64,000 bases of DNA from NCBI RefSeq assembly GCF_019749295.1, contig NZ_JACWFG010000027.1, positions 1 to 64,000 on the forward strand. Reading direction: 5' to 3'. The notes under the pieces are model-generated. The model had not been told where the DNA came from. It ran no database searches and saw only the letters and a list, made by a program, of their open reading frames with translations. This DNA comes from Neobacillus niacini (lineage in GTDB: Bacteria; Bacillota; Bacilli; Bacillales; Cytobacillaceae). A program made the position numbers and the translations under genes. How positions within the stretch are numbered: the stretch's first letter is position 1; the number at the start of each line of letters is the position of its first letter. Below, in pieces: positions 1 through 8,745 of the stretch.

Positions 1-5
1 TTTTT

Positions 6-2178
6 GTGCGACGGGCAGTCCCGTAGAGTGTTGACTCAGTCAACACTCTTCTTTTCATTATTTAACAGAGACGTCATCTCGATGAAACGACTGGATGATG
101 ATAACGAAATGGAATCCCAGATGGTGAAAATCCATCCCCGAGGAGACTGACCTAGCTCGGGAAGCTTAATCTAGGGCAACACCGTGAGGTGTTGTCTGAA
201 GGAGATGTGGAAAATCGAGAGACCCACAAGTGAATAGATAGACCCTAATACATTAAGTGTGAAGCACAGCGGCGGGATAAGTTGGCGACTTTTCGAAAAG
301 TGAGGAAGCCCACTCAAAAGGCATTTTCTTTAGAAGTCAGAGCAGGAAAATGTGACTTATAACGTGTTGGTGCAGGGTATGTTTATAAGGGAAATGGGAT
401 AACCCCGTGAGGTCTCCACCTTACCGAACAGGCAGGGTTCTAGTCTATAAGGGTACTCCGAAGTGACAAAGAACGGGTGGAGAAGTCAGACGTTCTCATA
501 GTACGGAAGTAATTCGATGACCATAACATCGAGTGAACGGAAGGGGAACGACCTATGGCTCCAAGCCATGAACAAGATGTAATGACAACAATCATGATAC
601 TGCGGTAAAACCGTTTGAATGTACATCAAGGAAAGGCGTGGAATACGCAATGAATCAAGAGTGGAAATTTAAGTTACACAGTGTATATGGACAAATCTTG
701 TTTGACCGAAAATTAACCCAAAGCTTCGACCAGGTAAAAGCAAACAAAGGAGCAGGTGGAATCGACGGGGAAACGATAGAAAGTTTTGACTCTAAGTTAG
801 AAGAAAATATCATGACTCTCCTAAACAAACTAAAAACAAAGGCTTATCAAGCTCAACCAGTTAGAAGAGTGTACATTCCGAAGAAGAACGGGAAGAAACG
901 TCCACTAGGCATTCCAACAATTGAAGATCGTATTGTCCAACAAAGTGTGGTTAATGTGCTTCAACCAAAATTCGAAGATAGCTTATTTCACAATTGGTCG
1001 GTAGGTTATAGACCGAATCGTGGAGTAGAAAGAGCATTACAAATAATCCTTTGGAATATCGAACAAGGATACAACTACATCTATGATTGCGATATAAAAG
1101 GATTCTTTGATAATATTCCACACAAGAAGCTAATTGGAATATTAAAGAAGTATATTTCAGACCGTACGGTCTTAGGTCTTATTGAACAATGGCTTAAAGC
1201 TGGGTTTATGGAAGAAGGAAAGCTAATACACTCGGACTATGGAACACCACAAGGTGGAGTAATTTCACCATTACTTGCGAATGTATATTTAAATGAATTG
1301 GATTGGGAATGGGACTTACATGGCATAAGATTTGTTCGATACGCTGATGATTTTCTGTTGTTTGCCAAATCGAAAGAGATAATCGAAAAGGCTGCCTCCT
1401 TAACTAAGGAAAAGTTAGCTGAATTAGGTTTGGAAATCTCAAAAGAGAAAACAAAAGTAGTTAACTTCCGCAAAGACGACTTTGACTTCTTAGGGTTCAC
1501 CTTCCACCACTGGAGACCAAGGGAAAAGGACAATAAACCTGTTTTTCATGTTACTCCAAAGAAAGAATCTATTAAGGATTTTCGGCTGAAAATCAAAGAG
1601 AAGACTCGAAAGATGTTGACTTTGAATAAGGAAGAATGGATAAATCGAGTAAATCCAATTATTCGAGGGAAGGTCAATTATTATGTGACCATCATCAAGG
1701 CTATAAAAGCTAATGAGGAACTTGGACAGAAGAGCAGTTGTACAACAAGATGGATGAGAAGAATATTTCTAGCGATAGATGGCTACATAAGGAAGAGACT
1801 ACGTGTGGCATTTATTCATAAACATCCGAATCAAAAGAAAGAACAAAAGATGAGATACAAATGGAACAATGGGTTCTTTGTATCGATTAAATTAATACCA
1901 AGTTATTGGCTATATCTTAACAAAGCATACGGCTATAGCCTCGAAGAATATCTAGTGGAAATGAAAATAAAAGGGAAACGAAAACAACAGAACGCAATCA
2001 AGCGTGCAAAAGAAAAAGGTGAGGAATATTTCACTCCCCACAGAATCCAAAAGATGCAAAATGCCTGGAACGCATCCTCTTGATTAAAGCATTGTAACAT
2101 ATTGGTAAGCCGTATGCCTTAATAGGGCACGTACGGTTTGATAAGGGGGAAGCCTTGAGAAAGGTTTCCCTACTTTAT
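6..2178 (+). mobile_element. Group II intron, nearly complete
   Basis: The 5' end reads GTGCGAC, the canonical group II intron start, at position 6. A structured non-coding leader runs to about 637, followed by the intron-encoded reverse transcriptase. Near 2106-2142 a domain V-like hairpin is visible (AGCCGTATG paired with CACGTACGGTTT), followed by a domain VI-like hairpin and an AT-ending 3' boundary near 2178. Only five bases of 5' exon (all T) lie in the window, so the target site and the intron-exon pairing cannot be judged. The leader of about 630 nt is long, and I do not assign a structural class. The boundaries are inferred from motifs and could be off by a few bases at the 3' end. 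Confidence 0.88.
638..2083 (+). CDS. ltrA: Group II intron reverse transcriptase/maturase
   Basis: This 481-residue protein copies intron RNA into DNA and assists its splicing. The reverse transcriptase core is clear: GGIDGETIESF in RT0/1, IPKKNGKKRPLGIP, DCDIKGFFDNIPH with the first catalytic Asp, GTPQGGVISPLLANVYL, and RYADDFLLF with the catalytic Asp pair. The maturase X domain follows at about residues 300-440. I see no C-terminal HNH endonuclease cysteines or histidines, so retrohoming would have to proceed without second-strand cleavage by this protein. A GTG start is chosen because AAGG at 628-631 lies 6 nt upstream; an in-frame ATG at 650 is the alternative. The reading frame is intact, so the element may still be mobile. 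Confidence 0.95.
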   Translation: MEYAMNQEWKFKLHSVYGQILFDRKLTQSFDQVKANKGAGGIDGETIESFDSKLEENIMTLLNKLKTKAYQAQPVRRVYIPKKNGKKRPLGIPTIEDRIVQQSVVNVLQPKFEDSLFHNWSVGYRPNRGVERALQIILWNIEQGYNYIYDCDIKGFFDNIPHKKLIGILKKYISDRTVLGLIEQWLKAGFMEEGKLIHSDYGTPQGGVISPLLANVYLNELDWEWDLHGIRFVRYADDFLLFAKSKEIIEKAASLTKEKLAELGLEISKEKTKVVNFRKDDFDFLGFTFHHWRPREKDNKPVFHVTPKKESIKDFRLKIKEKTRKMLTLNKEEWINRVNPIIRGKVNYYVTIIKAIKANEELGQKSSCTTRWMRRIFLAIDGYIRKRLRVAFIHKHPNQKKEQKMRYKWNNGFFVSIKLIPSYWLYLNKAYGYSLEEYLVEMKIKGKRKQQNAIKRAKEKGEEYFTPHRIQKMQNAWNASS

Positions 2179-2287
2179 AATGGAATAATCGTGTTTATCA
2201 GATAGGGAGCTGAAGAATGTTTTTTGAAGGTATAGCTTGAAACGTTACCCCATATTATTCGTCCTATAATAAAAGGGGGGGATTCGT

Positions 2288-2710
2288 TTGAAAAAAACGT
2301 TAATTGTATTTGTTTGGATCATTTTAATGTTTATCGCAAGCTGCTCAAAGGATATGGAGAATGAGGAACTAATTTTGGAGGTCCAACATTATATGGGGAA
2401 TGAAAATAATGACTTCAAAGAAATTCATACTAATGAAACAGTTCAACAAGTGAAAGATATAGTAGCTAATATCGATTGGGAAAATGCCCAAGTTTCGATG
2501 GTGCGACCTGCTGATTATAGATTTGGATTTCAATATAAAAATCCTAACATCGAATCGAAAACCGTGTTGTATGAGCTTTGGATTAGCCCAAATAAAGACA
2601 AAGTAGAACTGGTTATTGACGCTGAAAGCAAATATGCTCAATTAGACAACAAGAAATCGGCAATCCTATACGAACTGATTACGGAAGAAAAATTATCTGA
2701 CTTAAAATAA
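2288..2710 (+). CDS. Small lipoprotein, YhfM-like
   Basis: A 140-residue secreted lipoprotein: a basic start and hydrophobic stretch end in IASC, a good lipobox, with Cys at about residue 19. The mature part contains an IDWENAQVSMVRPADYRF segment and a beta-rich, charged tail. It resembles the Bacillus YhfM type of short uncharacterised lipoproteins, which is a family recollection rather than a search result. It starts at TTG, with a purine-rich ribosome-binding site (AAAAGGGGGG) and a TATAAT-like box at about 2265. It sits just downstream of the intron, with another lipoprotein gene following on the same strand. Function unknown. Confidence 0.8.
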   Translation: MKKTLIVFVWIILMFIASCSKDMENEELILEVQHYMGNENNDFKEIHTNETVQQVKDIVANIDWENAQVSMVRPADYRFGFQYKNPNIESKTVLYELWISPNKDKVELVIDAESKYAQLDNKKSAILYELITEEKLSDLK

Positions 2711-2799
2711 AAGTTTGACCTTAGATTCGCCTAATGAATGAAAGGGAATCTTTGTTCGGTCAGGATCTTCTACTAGAATAAAAAAGAGGAGGAAGTCAG

Positions 2800-3186
2800 T
2801 TGTTTCGAAAGTTATGCTATACCTTATTTGCAATCTTTATATTATTGATTATAGGGTGCAGTAACCAAGGGGAATCAACAAAAGTATCCATTGAAAGGAT
2901 AGATGCAGAGGAAGTATTAACATTAGACCCCGGTGCTGATATTTTTCAGTATGATGGAGCAATCTATAAAACCAATGTGGATTGGGTTGAAGAATTGACT
3001 TTAACAAAAGATGTTCAGATTGGTGAAATAAAAACCAAAAACGAAACGAATACAGATTTCAAGGATGGAATGTCGAATAAACTTCCTGTTGGTGCAAAGA
3101 TTTTCTCAACGAAGGAAAGAGGAAGTATTTTAATAGTTGAATCGGAAGGTGCCGATTTGAATTACCTGGCAATTATTGAAGGATAA
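2800..3186 (+). CDS. Small lipoprotein of unknown function
   Basis: A 128-residue protein with a hydrophobic signal and a lipobox ending LIIGC (Cys at about residue 20), so it is expected to be anchored to the outer face of the membrane. The mature domain is short, acidic and beta-rich, with no catalytic motif that I recognise. The TTG start follows GAGGAGGA at a good distance. It lies 90 bp after another lipoprotein gene on the same strand and may be co-transcribed with it. The 270 bp that follow hold only a 29-codon open stretch (3277-3366) that is too short to support. Confidence 0.78.
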   Translation: MFRKLCYTLFAIFILLIIGCSNQGESTKVSIERIDAEEVLTLDPGADIFQYDGAIYKTNVDWVEELTLTKDVQIGEIKTKNETNTDFKDGMSNKLPVGAKIFSTKERGSILIVESEGADLNYLAIIEG

Positions 3187-3457
3187 CCTTATTAGTGCAA
3201 TGTCCGGTATGCTTGAAATGGAAACTCTAACTGATAGAGTCTATGTTTATAGAGGCAGGATTCAGGTTCAAGGAAAATGGTGGTTTTGTGTGACAAGAGT
3301 AGTAATAAACTGAATGAATTTTTACATATATTAGAAAAAGAAATCATTCCTGCGATAAATAACTAATCTTTTCTTAAGATGGTTCAAATCCGTATTATGT
3401 TGTAAACTTATTGATGAAAATCAAAATTATCTAAAAGTAAGGATAAGGGGCGAAGAA

Positions 3458-3790
3458 ATGTCAGTTGAAACAGTTGTTCAGCAGCAAATAGAGTACTACA
3501 ATAGTCAAGATATAGAGGGATTTGCAAGTACATATGCAGATGATATTACCGTATACACTTTTCCTGATAATACCATCACCTTAAGCGGGAAAGAGAAGCT
3601 GATTGAAAGGTATACGGAAACCTTTAAAAAGAAGATGTTTGCTGAGATAAGAAATCGTTCCATTGTCGGTAACAAAGTCATCGATTGGGAAATTGCCACG
3701 AACGGAATTACAGGGGAAAGTACTAGCCTAATGGCTATTTACGAAATAAAGGAAAATTTGATTTCCAAGGTATGGTTTATTAGAGAATAA
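3458..3790 (+). CDS. SnoaL-like (NTF2 fold) protein
   Basis: A 110-residue protein with the layout of the SnoaL-like/NTF2 superfamily. An N-terminal helix (VVQQQIEYYNSQDIEGFASTY) is followed by ADDITVYTFPDN, a KEKLIERYTETF helix, and beta strands ending in ISKVWFIRE. Members are small polyketide cyclases, isomerases or ligand-binding proteins of unknown role in the cytoplasm, and the fold alone does not give a substrate. The ATG follows AAGGGGCGAAGAA. The gene stands alone between a lipoprotein gene and a transporter. Confident of the fold, not of the function. Confidence 0.82.
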   Translation: MSVETVVQQQIEYYNSQDIEGFASTYADDITVYTFPDNTITLSGKEKLIERYTETFKKKMFAEIRNRSIVGNKVIDWEIATNGITGESTSLMAIYEIKENLISKVWFIRE

Positions 3791-3872
3791 AAGTTTCCAA
3801 AGGGACGGTTCTCATGGCTCAAAATTAGATAGATATCAAGGAACCCCTTGGTATGGAGGGAGAAAATATAGG

Positions 3873-4793
3873 GTGGTAAATACCTTTTATTATTTAGGCT
3901 TGATTTTTGTATCCATTGTTTGGGGAATCAATTTTGGGGTTTCGCGGTGGGCAATGGAAGTTTTTCCTGCAGAGGTGTTTGTGTTTCTTAGATTTGGACT
4001 GGCATTACCTATATTATTCATCATGTTAAAAGTGACAGAAGGCAGCGTAAAAGTGGATAAACGAGATTTGCTAAAATTAGCACTTATTGGATTAATTGGC
4101 ATCACGGCGCTGGAAATTATGGTCATGTATTCTATCAAGTATACAACACTAGCGAATGCTTCTCTTTTGAACGTTGCTCCATGGCCCATTTTTGCGGCTC
4201 TATTTGCACCGTTATTTATTCGTGAAAAAATAACTGCCAGAGTAGTAACGGGAGGATTAATTGCATTAATAGGGGTAACGATGATTATTCTTGGTGGAAA
4301 GGATGGCTTTGACCTAAGTTCTGAGTACATGATAGGCAACTATATAGCTCTAGGCATTAGTTTAATCGGTGCAATATTTAATTTAGCCACCATGCCTTTG
4401 ATGGAAAAATACTCTCCTCTTCGGGTAACTACATGGTTCATTTTCTTTGGTTCACTCTTTCTATTTCCGATTTCACTCGATAAATGGAGTTTGATCCAGT
4501 GGGAAAATCTATCGATGGCCACGTGGGGAGCCGTAGCTTACAATGTGCTAATGTGTACCGTTATTGCCATTGTGGTTTGGAATATATCCATGAAACACGT
4601 GGGCGCAGCAAAAGCGAACTTCTTCCGTTATTTCGTTCCTGCGGCAGCTGCCGTGGCGGGTGCATTTTTCTTTAATGAACCGATTTGGGCAGCTCAAATC
4701 GTTGGTGGAGTCGTCATTGTTTTTGGATTAGTTTGGATCGGAACAGAGAGAAAACAGCAAATTCCACCCATATTCTCTAACACCACTCGATAG
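3873..4793 (+). CDS. EamA/DMT family permease
   Basis: A 306-residue integral membrane protein with about ten hydrophobic segments in two repeats, typical of drug/metabolite transporters of the EamA family. The first repeat starts FYYLGLIFVSIVWGINFGVSRW; the second ends in PAAAAVAGAFFFNEPIWAAQIVGGVVIVFGL, the usual EamA signature. Length is normal. The GTG start follows GGAGGGAG. Substrates in this family range from amino acids to nucleosides and drugs, and nothing here identifies one. A rho-independent terminator follows at 4838-4873. Confidence 0.9.
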   Translation: MVNTFYYLGLIFVSIVWGINFGVSRWAMEVFPAEVFVFLRFGLALPILFIMLKVTEGSVKVDKRDLLKLALIGLIGITALEIMVMYSIKYTTLANASLLNVAPWPIFAALFAPLFIREKITARVVTGGLIALIGVTMIILGGKDGFDLSSEYMIGNYIALGISLIGAIFNLATMPLMEKYSPLRVTTWFIFFGSLFLFPISLDKWSLIQWENLSMATWGAVAYNVLMCTVIAIVVWNISMKHVGAAKANFFRYFVPAAAAVAGAFFFNEPIWAAQIVGGVVIVFGLVWIGTERKQQIPPIFSNTTR

Positions 4794-4837
4794 CGAAATG
4801 AAGAGGAGATTAATTCCAAAGGTTCCTCAAAAATATG

Positions 4838-4873
4838 AAACTAGCCGGAAATCCTTCCGACTAGTTTTTTTTG
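4838..4873 (+). terminator. Rho-independent terminator after the EamA permease
   Basis: The inverted repeat AAACTAG-CCGGA paired with TTCCG-ACTAGTTT closes a short loop and is followed directly by a run of eight T. Confidence 0.85.
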
Positions 4874-4965
4874 GTAGATTTTATACATGCAGATTGTGAA
4901 GATTCACTACTGGCTATACATGTGGTGACAGGCACCCAAAAGGTAAGGAACGCGATTCAAATATT

Positions 4966-5838
4966 TTATTTCGTTTTTCGTAATTCCAAATACTGAACGG
5001 TTTTTCCATCTCGATCAATCTGAACGATTAGTTGGTTTTTATTAAATTGATAAATGATTTGTTCACAATTGGCACTTTCATAGCAGCTTACGATGTTAAT
5101 TTCATTTGGGTTACCATAAGCATCAAGGATTTTTTCTTTCTCAGTTGGAATGGTCGTGGTTTTCAGGAATTCTGGATATACTTGCAGCTGTTCAATGGTA
5201 TTATTGGCTGTATTAATAGTTACCCGAACTCCGGCACCTTCAGTTATATAATAAAGAGACTTGGTAGTCTTGTCATCCTCTGTTTTGATTGGCTGCCCGA
5301 ATTTTTGAATAAGCTGACTATAAGAAGAACCTACTGTGATTCCATTAACTTGAAGAGGCTTCTCCGTTAAAAAGAAAGCATCTTTTATTCCGTTATTCTT
5401 TAACTTCTTAATCATTTTCTCCGCATTGGATTTACTTGAAAAGGCACCAGCCTGAACGCGATAATACGTTTTCCCATTTATCACTTTCTTTACGACAATC
5501 GTTTCAATGCCTTTCTTGTTCAAAACATCGACTCGCTTATCTGCATTGCTTTTCTTGCTAAAAGAACCAGCGACAGCCACATACATAGGTTTGATTTCAT
5601 CAAAATCTGGGATTATTAACATTTGACCAGCAATAATCTTATTGCTTTTTAATTGATTGTATTCCTTTAAATCTTCGATGGAAATCTTGTATTTCTTTGA
5701 AATGCTATATAATGTATCACCTCTCTTAATCGTAATATATTGATCCTCGGCAAAGGCCATCCCATTACCGAAATAAAATAAGGACCCCATCAACACTGTA
5801 CTGAGAACAACTTGCATGAAACGTTTATATTTTTTCAT
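4966..5838 (-). CDS. Secreted LysM-SPOR domain protein
   Basis: A 290-residue exported protein predicted to bind peptidoglycan. A signal peptide (residues 1-30, ending AFA) is followed by a LysM domain (about 34-77: YITIKRGDTLYSISKKY, ending GQMLIIP). A SPOR-type repeat comes next (about 85-158, with YVAVAGSFSKKSNADK and YYRVQAGAFSSKSNAEKM). The C-terminal part of about 130 residues contains an ITVGSSYSQLIQKFGQP segment like those in secreted Bacillus proteins of unknown function. LysM binds GlcNAc in the wall and SPOR binds denuded glycan, so a role in cell-wall remodelling or spore formation is likely. The start is set by a GAGGTGAT ribosome-binding site. Confidence 0.88.
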   Translation of the reverse strand: MKKYKRFMQVVLSTVLMGSLFYFGNGMAFAEDQYITIKRGDTLYSISKKYKISIEDLKEYNQLKSNKIIAGQMLIIPDFDEIKPMYVAVAGSFSKKSNADKRVDVLNKKGIETIVVKKVINGKTYYRVQAGAFSSKSNAEKMIKKLKNNGIKDAFFLTEKPLQVNGITVGSSYSQLIQKFGQPIKTEDDKTTKSLYYITEGAGVRVTINTANNTIEQLQVYPEFLKTTTIPTEKEKILDAYGNPNEINIVSCYESANCEQIIYQFNKNQLIVQIDRDGKTVQYLELRKTK

Positions 5839-6228
5839 GTTATTTTATCACCTCATATATTTTGACGTGATATTAACGGTGTCGATTCAAATAAATAAGC
5901 CCATTTTTGTTCTAATACAAAAAAGGGCGGATTCTAGGGTGTGGAAGAAGCGTTCAGAGATACCATGGGGACAGTTATTTGTGAAACAAACCACCTAAGT
6001 GGGACCTTCGTTTTAGGCAGGTTAATAAAATATGTATATACTCACTAAATTACAAAGTGTTACAATTATTTGAATGGTTGTAAGCGTGAGACATTTTGCT
6101 ATTTGCACTCATTCACATAGGACTTGGATTTTTTATACTTCGGCTTGATAAAGGTGATTACGTAAACTTTAATTTTTTTCACGCGTGAGAAAAATAGGGT
6201 ATACATAAATTGATAAAAGGAGTGTTAA
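5839..6228. other. Intergenic region without a supported gene
   Basis: The 390 bp between the divergent LysM-SPOR and phosphoesterase genes carry the ribosome-binding sites and presumably both promoters. Around 5960-6020 there is a GGGACAGTT fragment of the same palindrome family seen at 10260-10305. No convincing coding stretch was seen. Confidence 0.5.
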
Positions 6229-6981
6229 TTGGTTATGAAGATTGGAGTAATTACTGATATTCACGGTAATGCTCCTGCCTTAAAAGCGGTTCTAAATGAG
6301 CTTGATAAGATGGGGGACATTGAACATATATATTGTTTAGGAGATATGATAGGAATTGGACCAGATACAAATGAAGTCTTGAAAATATTATTTGAAAGAT
6401 TGGATGTATCTATGATTACTGGAAATCACGATGAAGCAGTTATGGCACTTCTTAAAGGGGAAGAATATCCATTAAGCCACGCTCACGCTAAAGAGCATCA
6501 TCGATGGATAGCGGATAAAATGGACAAAGGTTTTATCTCAAAATTAAAAGAATTGCCTCGAACAATCACTTTAACAATTGGAGACAAGTCTATATTGTTT
6601 ACTCATTATCATATTGAGCAAACCAAATTAAAGGAGCATATTAGTAAAGATCCTTTTAGTAGAATTGTTGAGCCGAGTTTAGATAATTTAATTTCGCTAT
6701 TTAAAGGGAACGAAGAAAATTTAATAGGTTTTGGGCATCATCACTCACTTCATTTTTTTGAGGATAATGATACTATCTTTTTAAATCCAGGTTCTTTAGG
6801 GTGCAATTCAAAACCAACTGCCCCCTATTCAATAGTAGAAATAGAAAAGGACAAAATTATAGTTAGTTTAGAAGAAGTATCATATGATAACACAAAATTT
6901 TTAGAGTCATATGAATTATTGCAGGTTCCTGAACGTGATTTTCTTATCAAAGTATTTCACGGTAATCAGTTAAGACAGTAA
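6229..6981 (+). CDS. YfcE/calcineurin-like metallophosphoesterase
   Basis: A 250-residue cytoplasmic metallophosphoesterase. All metal-binding motifs are visible in order: ITDIHGN near the N-terminus, CLGDMIGIGPD, ITGNHDE, FTHYH and GFGHHH, followed by NPGS. The family hydrolyses phosphodiesters, bis-nucleoside polyphosphates or protein phosphates with two metal ions; this one resembles the YfcE/DR1281-like group of about 250 residues. The TTG at 6229 lies 6 nt after AAAAGGAG; the ATG at 6235 is equally possible. A strong terminator follows. Confidence 0.9.
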   Translation: MVMKIGVITDIHGNAPALKAVLNELDKMGDIEHIYCLGDMIGIGPDTNEVLKILFERLDVSMITGNHDEAVMALLKGEEYPLSHAHAKEHHRWIADKMDKGFISKLKELPRTITLTIGDKSILFTHYHIEQTKLKEHISKDPFSRIVEPSLDNLISLFKGNEENLIGFGHHHSLHFFEDNDTIFLNPGSLGCNSKPTAPYSIVEIEKDKIIVSLEEVSYDNTKFLESYELLQVPERDFLIKVFHGNQLRQ

Positions 6982-6986
6982 ACTTT

Positions 6987-7013
6987 AAAAGGGAGATTTT
7001 CTCCCTTTTTTTT
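6987..7013 (+). terminator. Rho-independent terminator after the phosphoesterase
   Basis: AAAAGGGAGA pairs with TCTCCCTTTT across a three-base loop and is followed by a T run. Confidence 0.88.
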
Positions 7014-7065
7014 CAAATTCTGATTTTTTATGAAAAATGGCAAATCAGAAAAATAGAGGGACTTA

Positions 7066-7425
7066 CTAGGGATTTAAGTATCCCTTTAGTAATGTAAATC
7101 CCTCGATAAAGATAAGAGCCAAAGCAATAAAATAGATTTTATATTTCTTTAAGGTTTTATGGCAGGTCGGTACGAACTTACGAAGTTCCTTTATCGGGAG
7201 CTTCTTTTTTTCTAGTAAAAATGATTTTAAATGAACATTTTCTGATATAATCTTTGCAATATTTATAGCATCTTGACGTATCTCTGCTTCTCTTGGACTT
7301 GAGTATGTTAAATCACTAAATGAGATTTTATAGTCGTTTAACACTAGCTGGAAAGCAATAATTTCTTTTTGTAACTGGTTTCTACTCAAGTGGGAGTTGT
7401 CTTTGTTTTCATGATGTTTGCGCAT
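7066..7425 (-). CDS. Orphan C-terminal domain of a SigI-type sigma factor
   Basis: This 119-residue protein matches the C-terminal part of RNA polymerase sigma factor SigI: LQKEIIAFQLVLNDYKISFSDL, SSPREAEIRQDAINIAKII, the strongly SigI-like KKKLPIKEL, a degenerate recognition segment where SigI has SRKTIERNRKY (here TCHKTLKKYKIY), then a hydrophobic IYFIALALIFIEGF and LKGYL end. Full SigI is about 240-250 residues and starts with a sigma-2 domain that binds the -10 element. That half is absent, and I find no trace of it in any frame upstream. It has its own ribosome-binding site (CTGGAG), so it may be expressed. No RsgI anti-sigma gene is adjacent. It could be a decaying fragment or a partner/competitor of the complete SigI. 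Confidence 0.75.
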   Translation of the reverse strand: MRKHHENKDNSHLSRNQLQKEIIAFQLVLNDYKISFSDLTYSSPREAEIRQDAINIAKIISENVHLKSFLLEKKKLPIKELRKFVPTCHKTLKKYKIYFIALALIFIEGFTLLKGYLNP

Positions 7426-7657
7426 AAATTAATCTCCAGTTGAATTCTTGTTATATTAATAACAATAATGTAGGTTATTTGCCGTACAATAGTTATAGGA
7501 AATTAGTATTCTTTCTTAAGAGTATCATGAAAATAAATAATGGGTTTATACAAATCGATTTCAGTTTTGTTACACTCATTATCTTTTATTACAAGTACAC
7601 TATCAAAACTGGCTCCCCTTAATTTAGAGAAAAGGTTCTAGTTCTTACATATTACAC

Positions 7658-8593
7658 TTAGTTTTTAATACATTTAAATGGATCAATTTTGATGGATTCC
7701 CAGATTCCTTCAGTATTCTTTTTATATTGAGAGATAATTACATCTGTATCATTTGTTAATTGATAAAAGATAAACCGATAATCGGCTCCATCCGTACCAA
7801 TAAAATCAATGGTTTTGACGTAACCATCTTGTTTAGCAGGCAGTTGTTTTTTTATTAATTGACACCATTCTCCATACATAATCCCCACAACTGCTTCCGC
7901 ATCATGCTGCCAAAGATGGTAGGGGGCACAAAGGAAGTCCTCTCCATACAATTTTATCTGGTCAATTTTATACAACTTTTGAACTTTTTTTAGTTGGACA
8001 TAGCCGTAATAATAAGCAAAATAGGTCACACCTTTTGATGAACCTTCAATGGTTTCTAGCTCAATGAAATAAGGAATAATACCTTTTTCATCAGGAAGTC
8101 TGTTCACCTTAATTAAATTTAGATGTCCAATTCCGGCAAACGATTGAAGATATTCATGATAAGTGACCCTTTTATGATAGTCTTTCGTAAAAAATTTATA
8201 AGCAATTGGATAAGGCATCTTTGCCATCCCCACAGTTCCGCATCCACCCATCTGTTTTTCAGTGAGGTTCTCTGCCTCTCTTAAAATACTAAAGTAGTTT
8301 AAAACCGTTTCATCAGGAGTCAAAGTTAATGCTGCAGGGAGTTTAATTTCTTTGTGATTTTTTTCATAATAGGGTTCAAAGAATTGGCTGTTCTTAACAA
8401 GGGTGTTTTTAATAGGGAGGGTGGAAGGACGAAAGTATTTTTCAGCATCTCTCGTCCTTATTAAAGTAGTTTGGTTTCTTTCAACGGATTGTCCAAATGT
8501 TTGCGGTGCGTATTGAGCTCCCATAACGAGAGTCAATTTTTTTCTTGAAAAATGATTGAACGTCCGATTTATCCATTTTCTAAAGTATTCCAA
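7658..8593 (-). CDS. Conserved protein of unknown function
   Basis: A 311-residue protein I cannot place in a family. It has no signal peptide or membrane segment. The N-terminus is basic (FRKWINRTFNHFSRKKL). The middle holds a glycine-rich GGCGTVGMAK segment, and the C-terminal half is rich in aromatics (YFAYYYGYVQ, PYHLWQHDAEAVVGIMYGEW) with alternating strands. Bases and codons look like those of the neighbours. The TTG start follows AAAGGGTGAG at 5 nt. It is transcribed divergently from the HEAT/SEC-C gene. Confidence 0.7.
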   Translation of the reverse strand: MEYFRKWINRTFNHFSRKKLTLVMGAQYAPQTFGQSVERNQTTLIRTRDAEKYFRPSTLPIKNTLVKNSQFFEPYYEKNHKEIKLPAALTLTPDETVLNYFSILREAENLTEKQMGGCGTVGMAKMPYPIAYKFFTKDYHKRVTYHEYLQSFAGIGHLNLIKVNRLPDEKGIIPYFIELETIEGSSKGVTYFAYYYGYVQLKKVQKLYKIDQIKLYGEDFLCAPYHLWQHDAEAVVGIMYGEWCQLIKKQLPAKQDGYVKTIDFIGTDGADYRFIFYQLTNDTDVIISQYKKNTEGIWESIKIDPFKCIKN

Positions 8594-8745
8594 TCAGACT
8601 CACCCTTTAAATTTTTTTTTGTTTTACCCTATTCACTCATTTGAAAGAATATTAATAGTTATGAGAATTCTACTTGTTTTTTACTTTGGATCGACAATAA
8701 AGTACAATAATTGTACAGAATATTGGAGGAACGAGAGGATACATA

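Noticed and set aside
1-2178. Assignment of the intron to class C because of the T run at its left edge
   Set aside because: Only five exon bases are visible and the leader of about 630 nt is not obviously class C.
3277-3366. 29-codon open stretch ending KEIIPAINN
   Set aside because: Protein-like but too short, with no ribosome-binding site or recognisable homologue.
3890-4339. 149-codon minus-strand frame inside the EamA permease gene
   Set aside because: Shadow of a well-supported transporter gene; no start signal.
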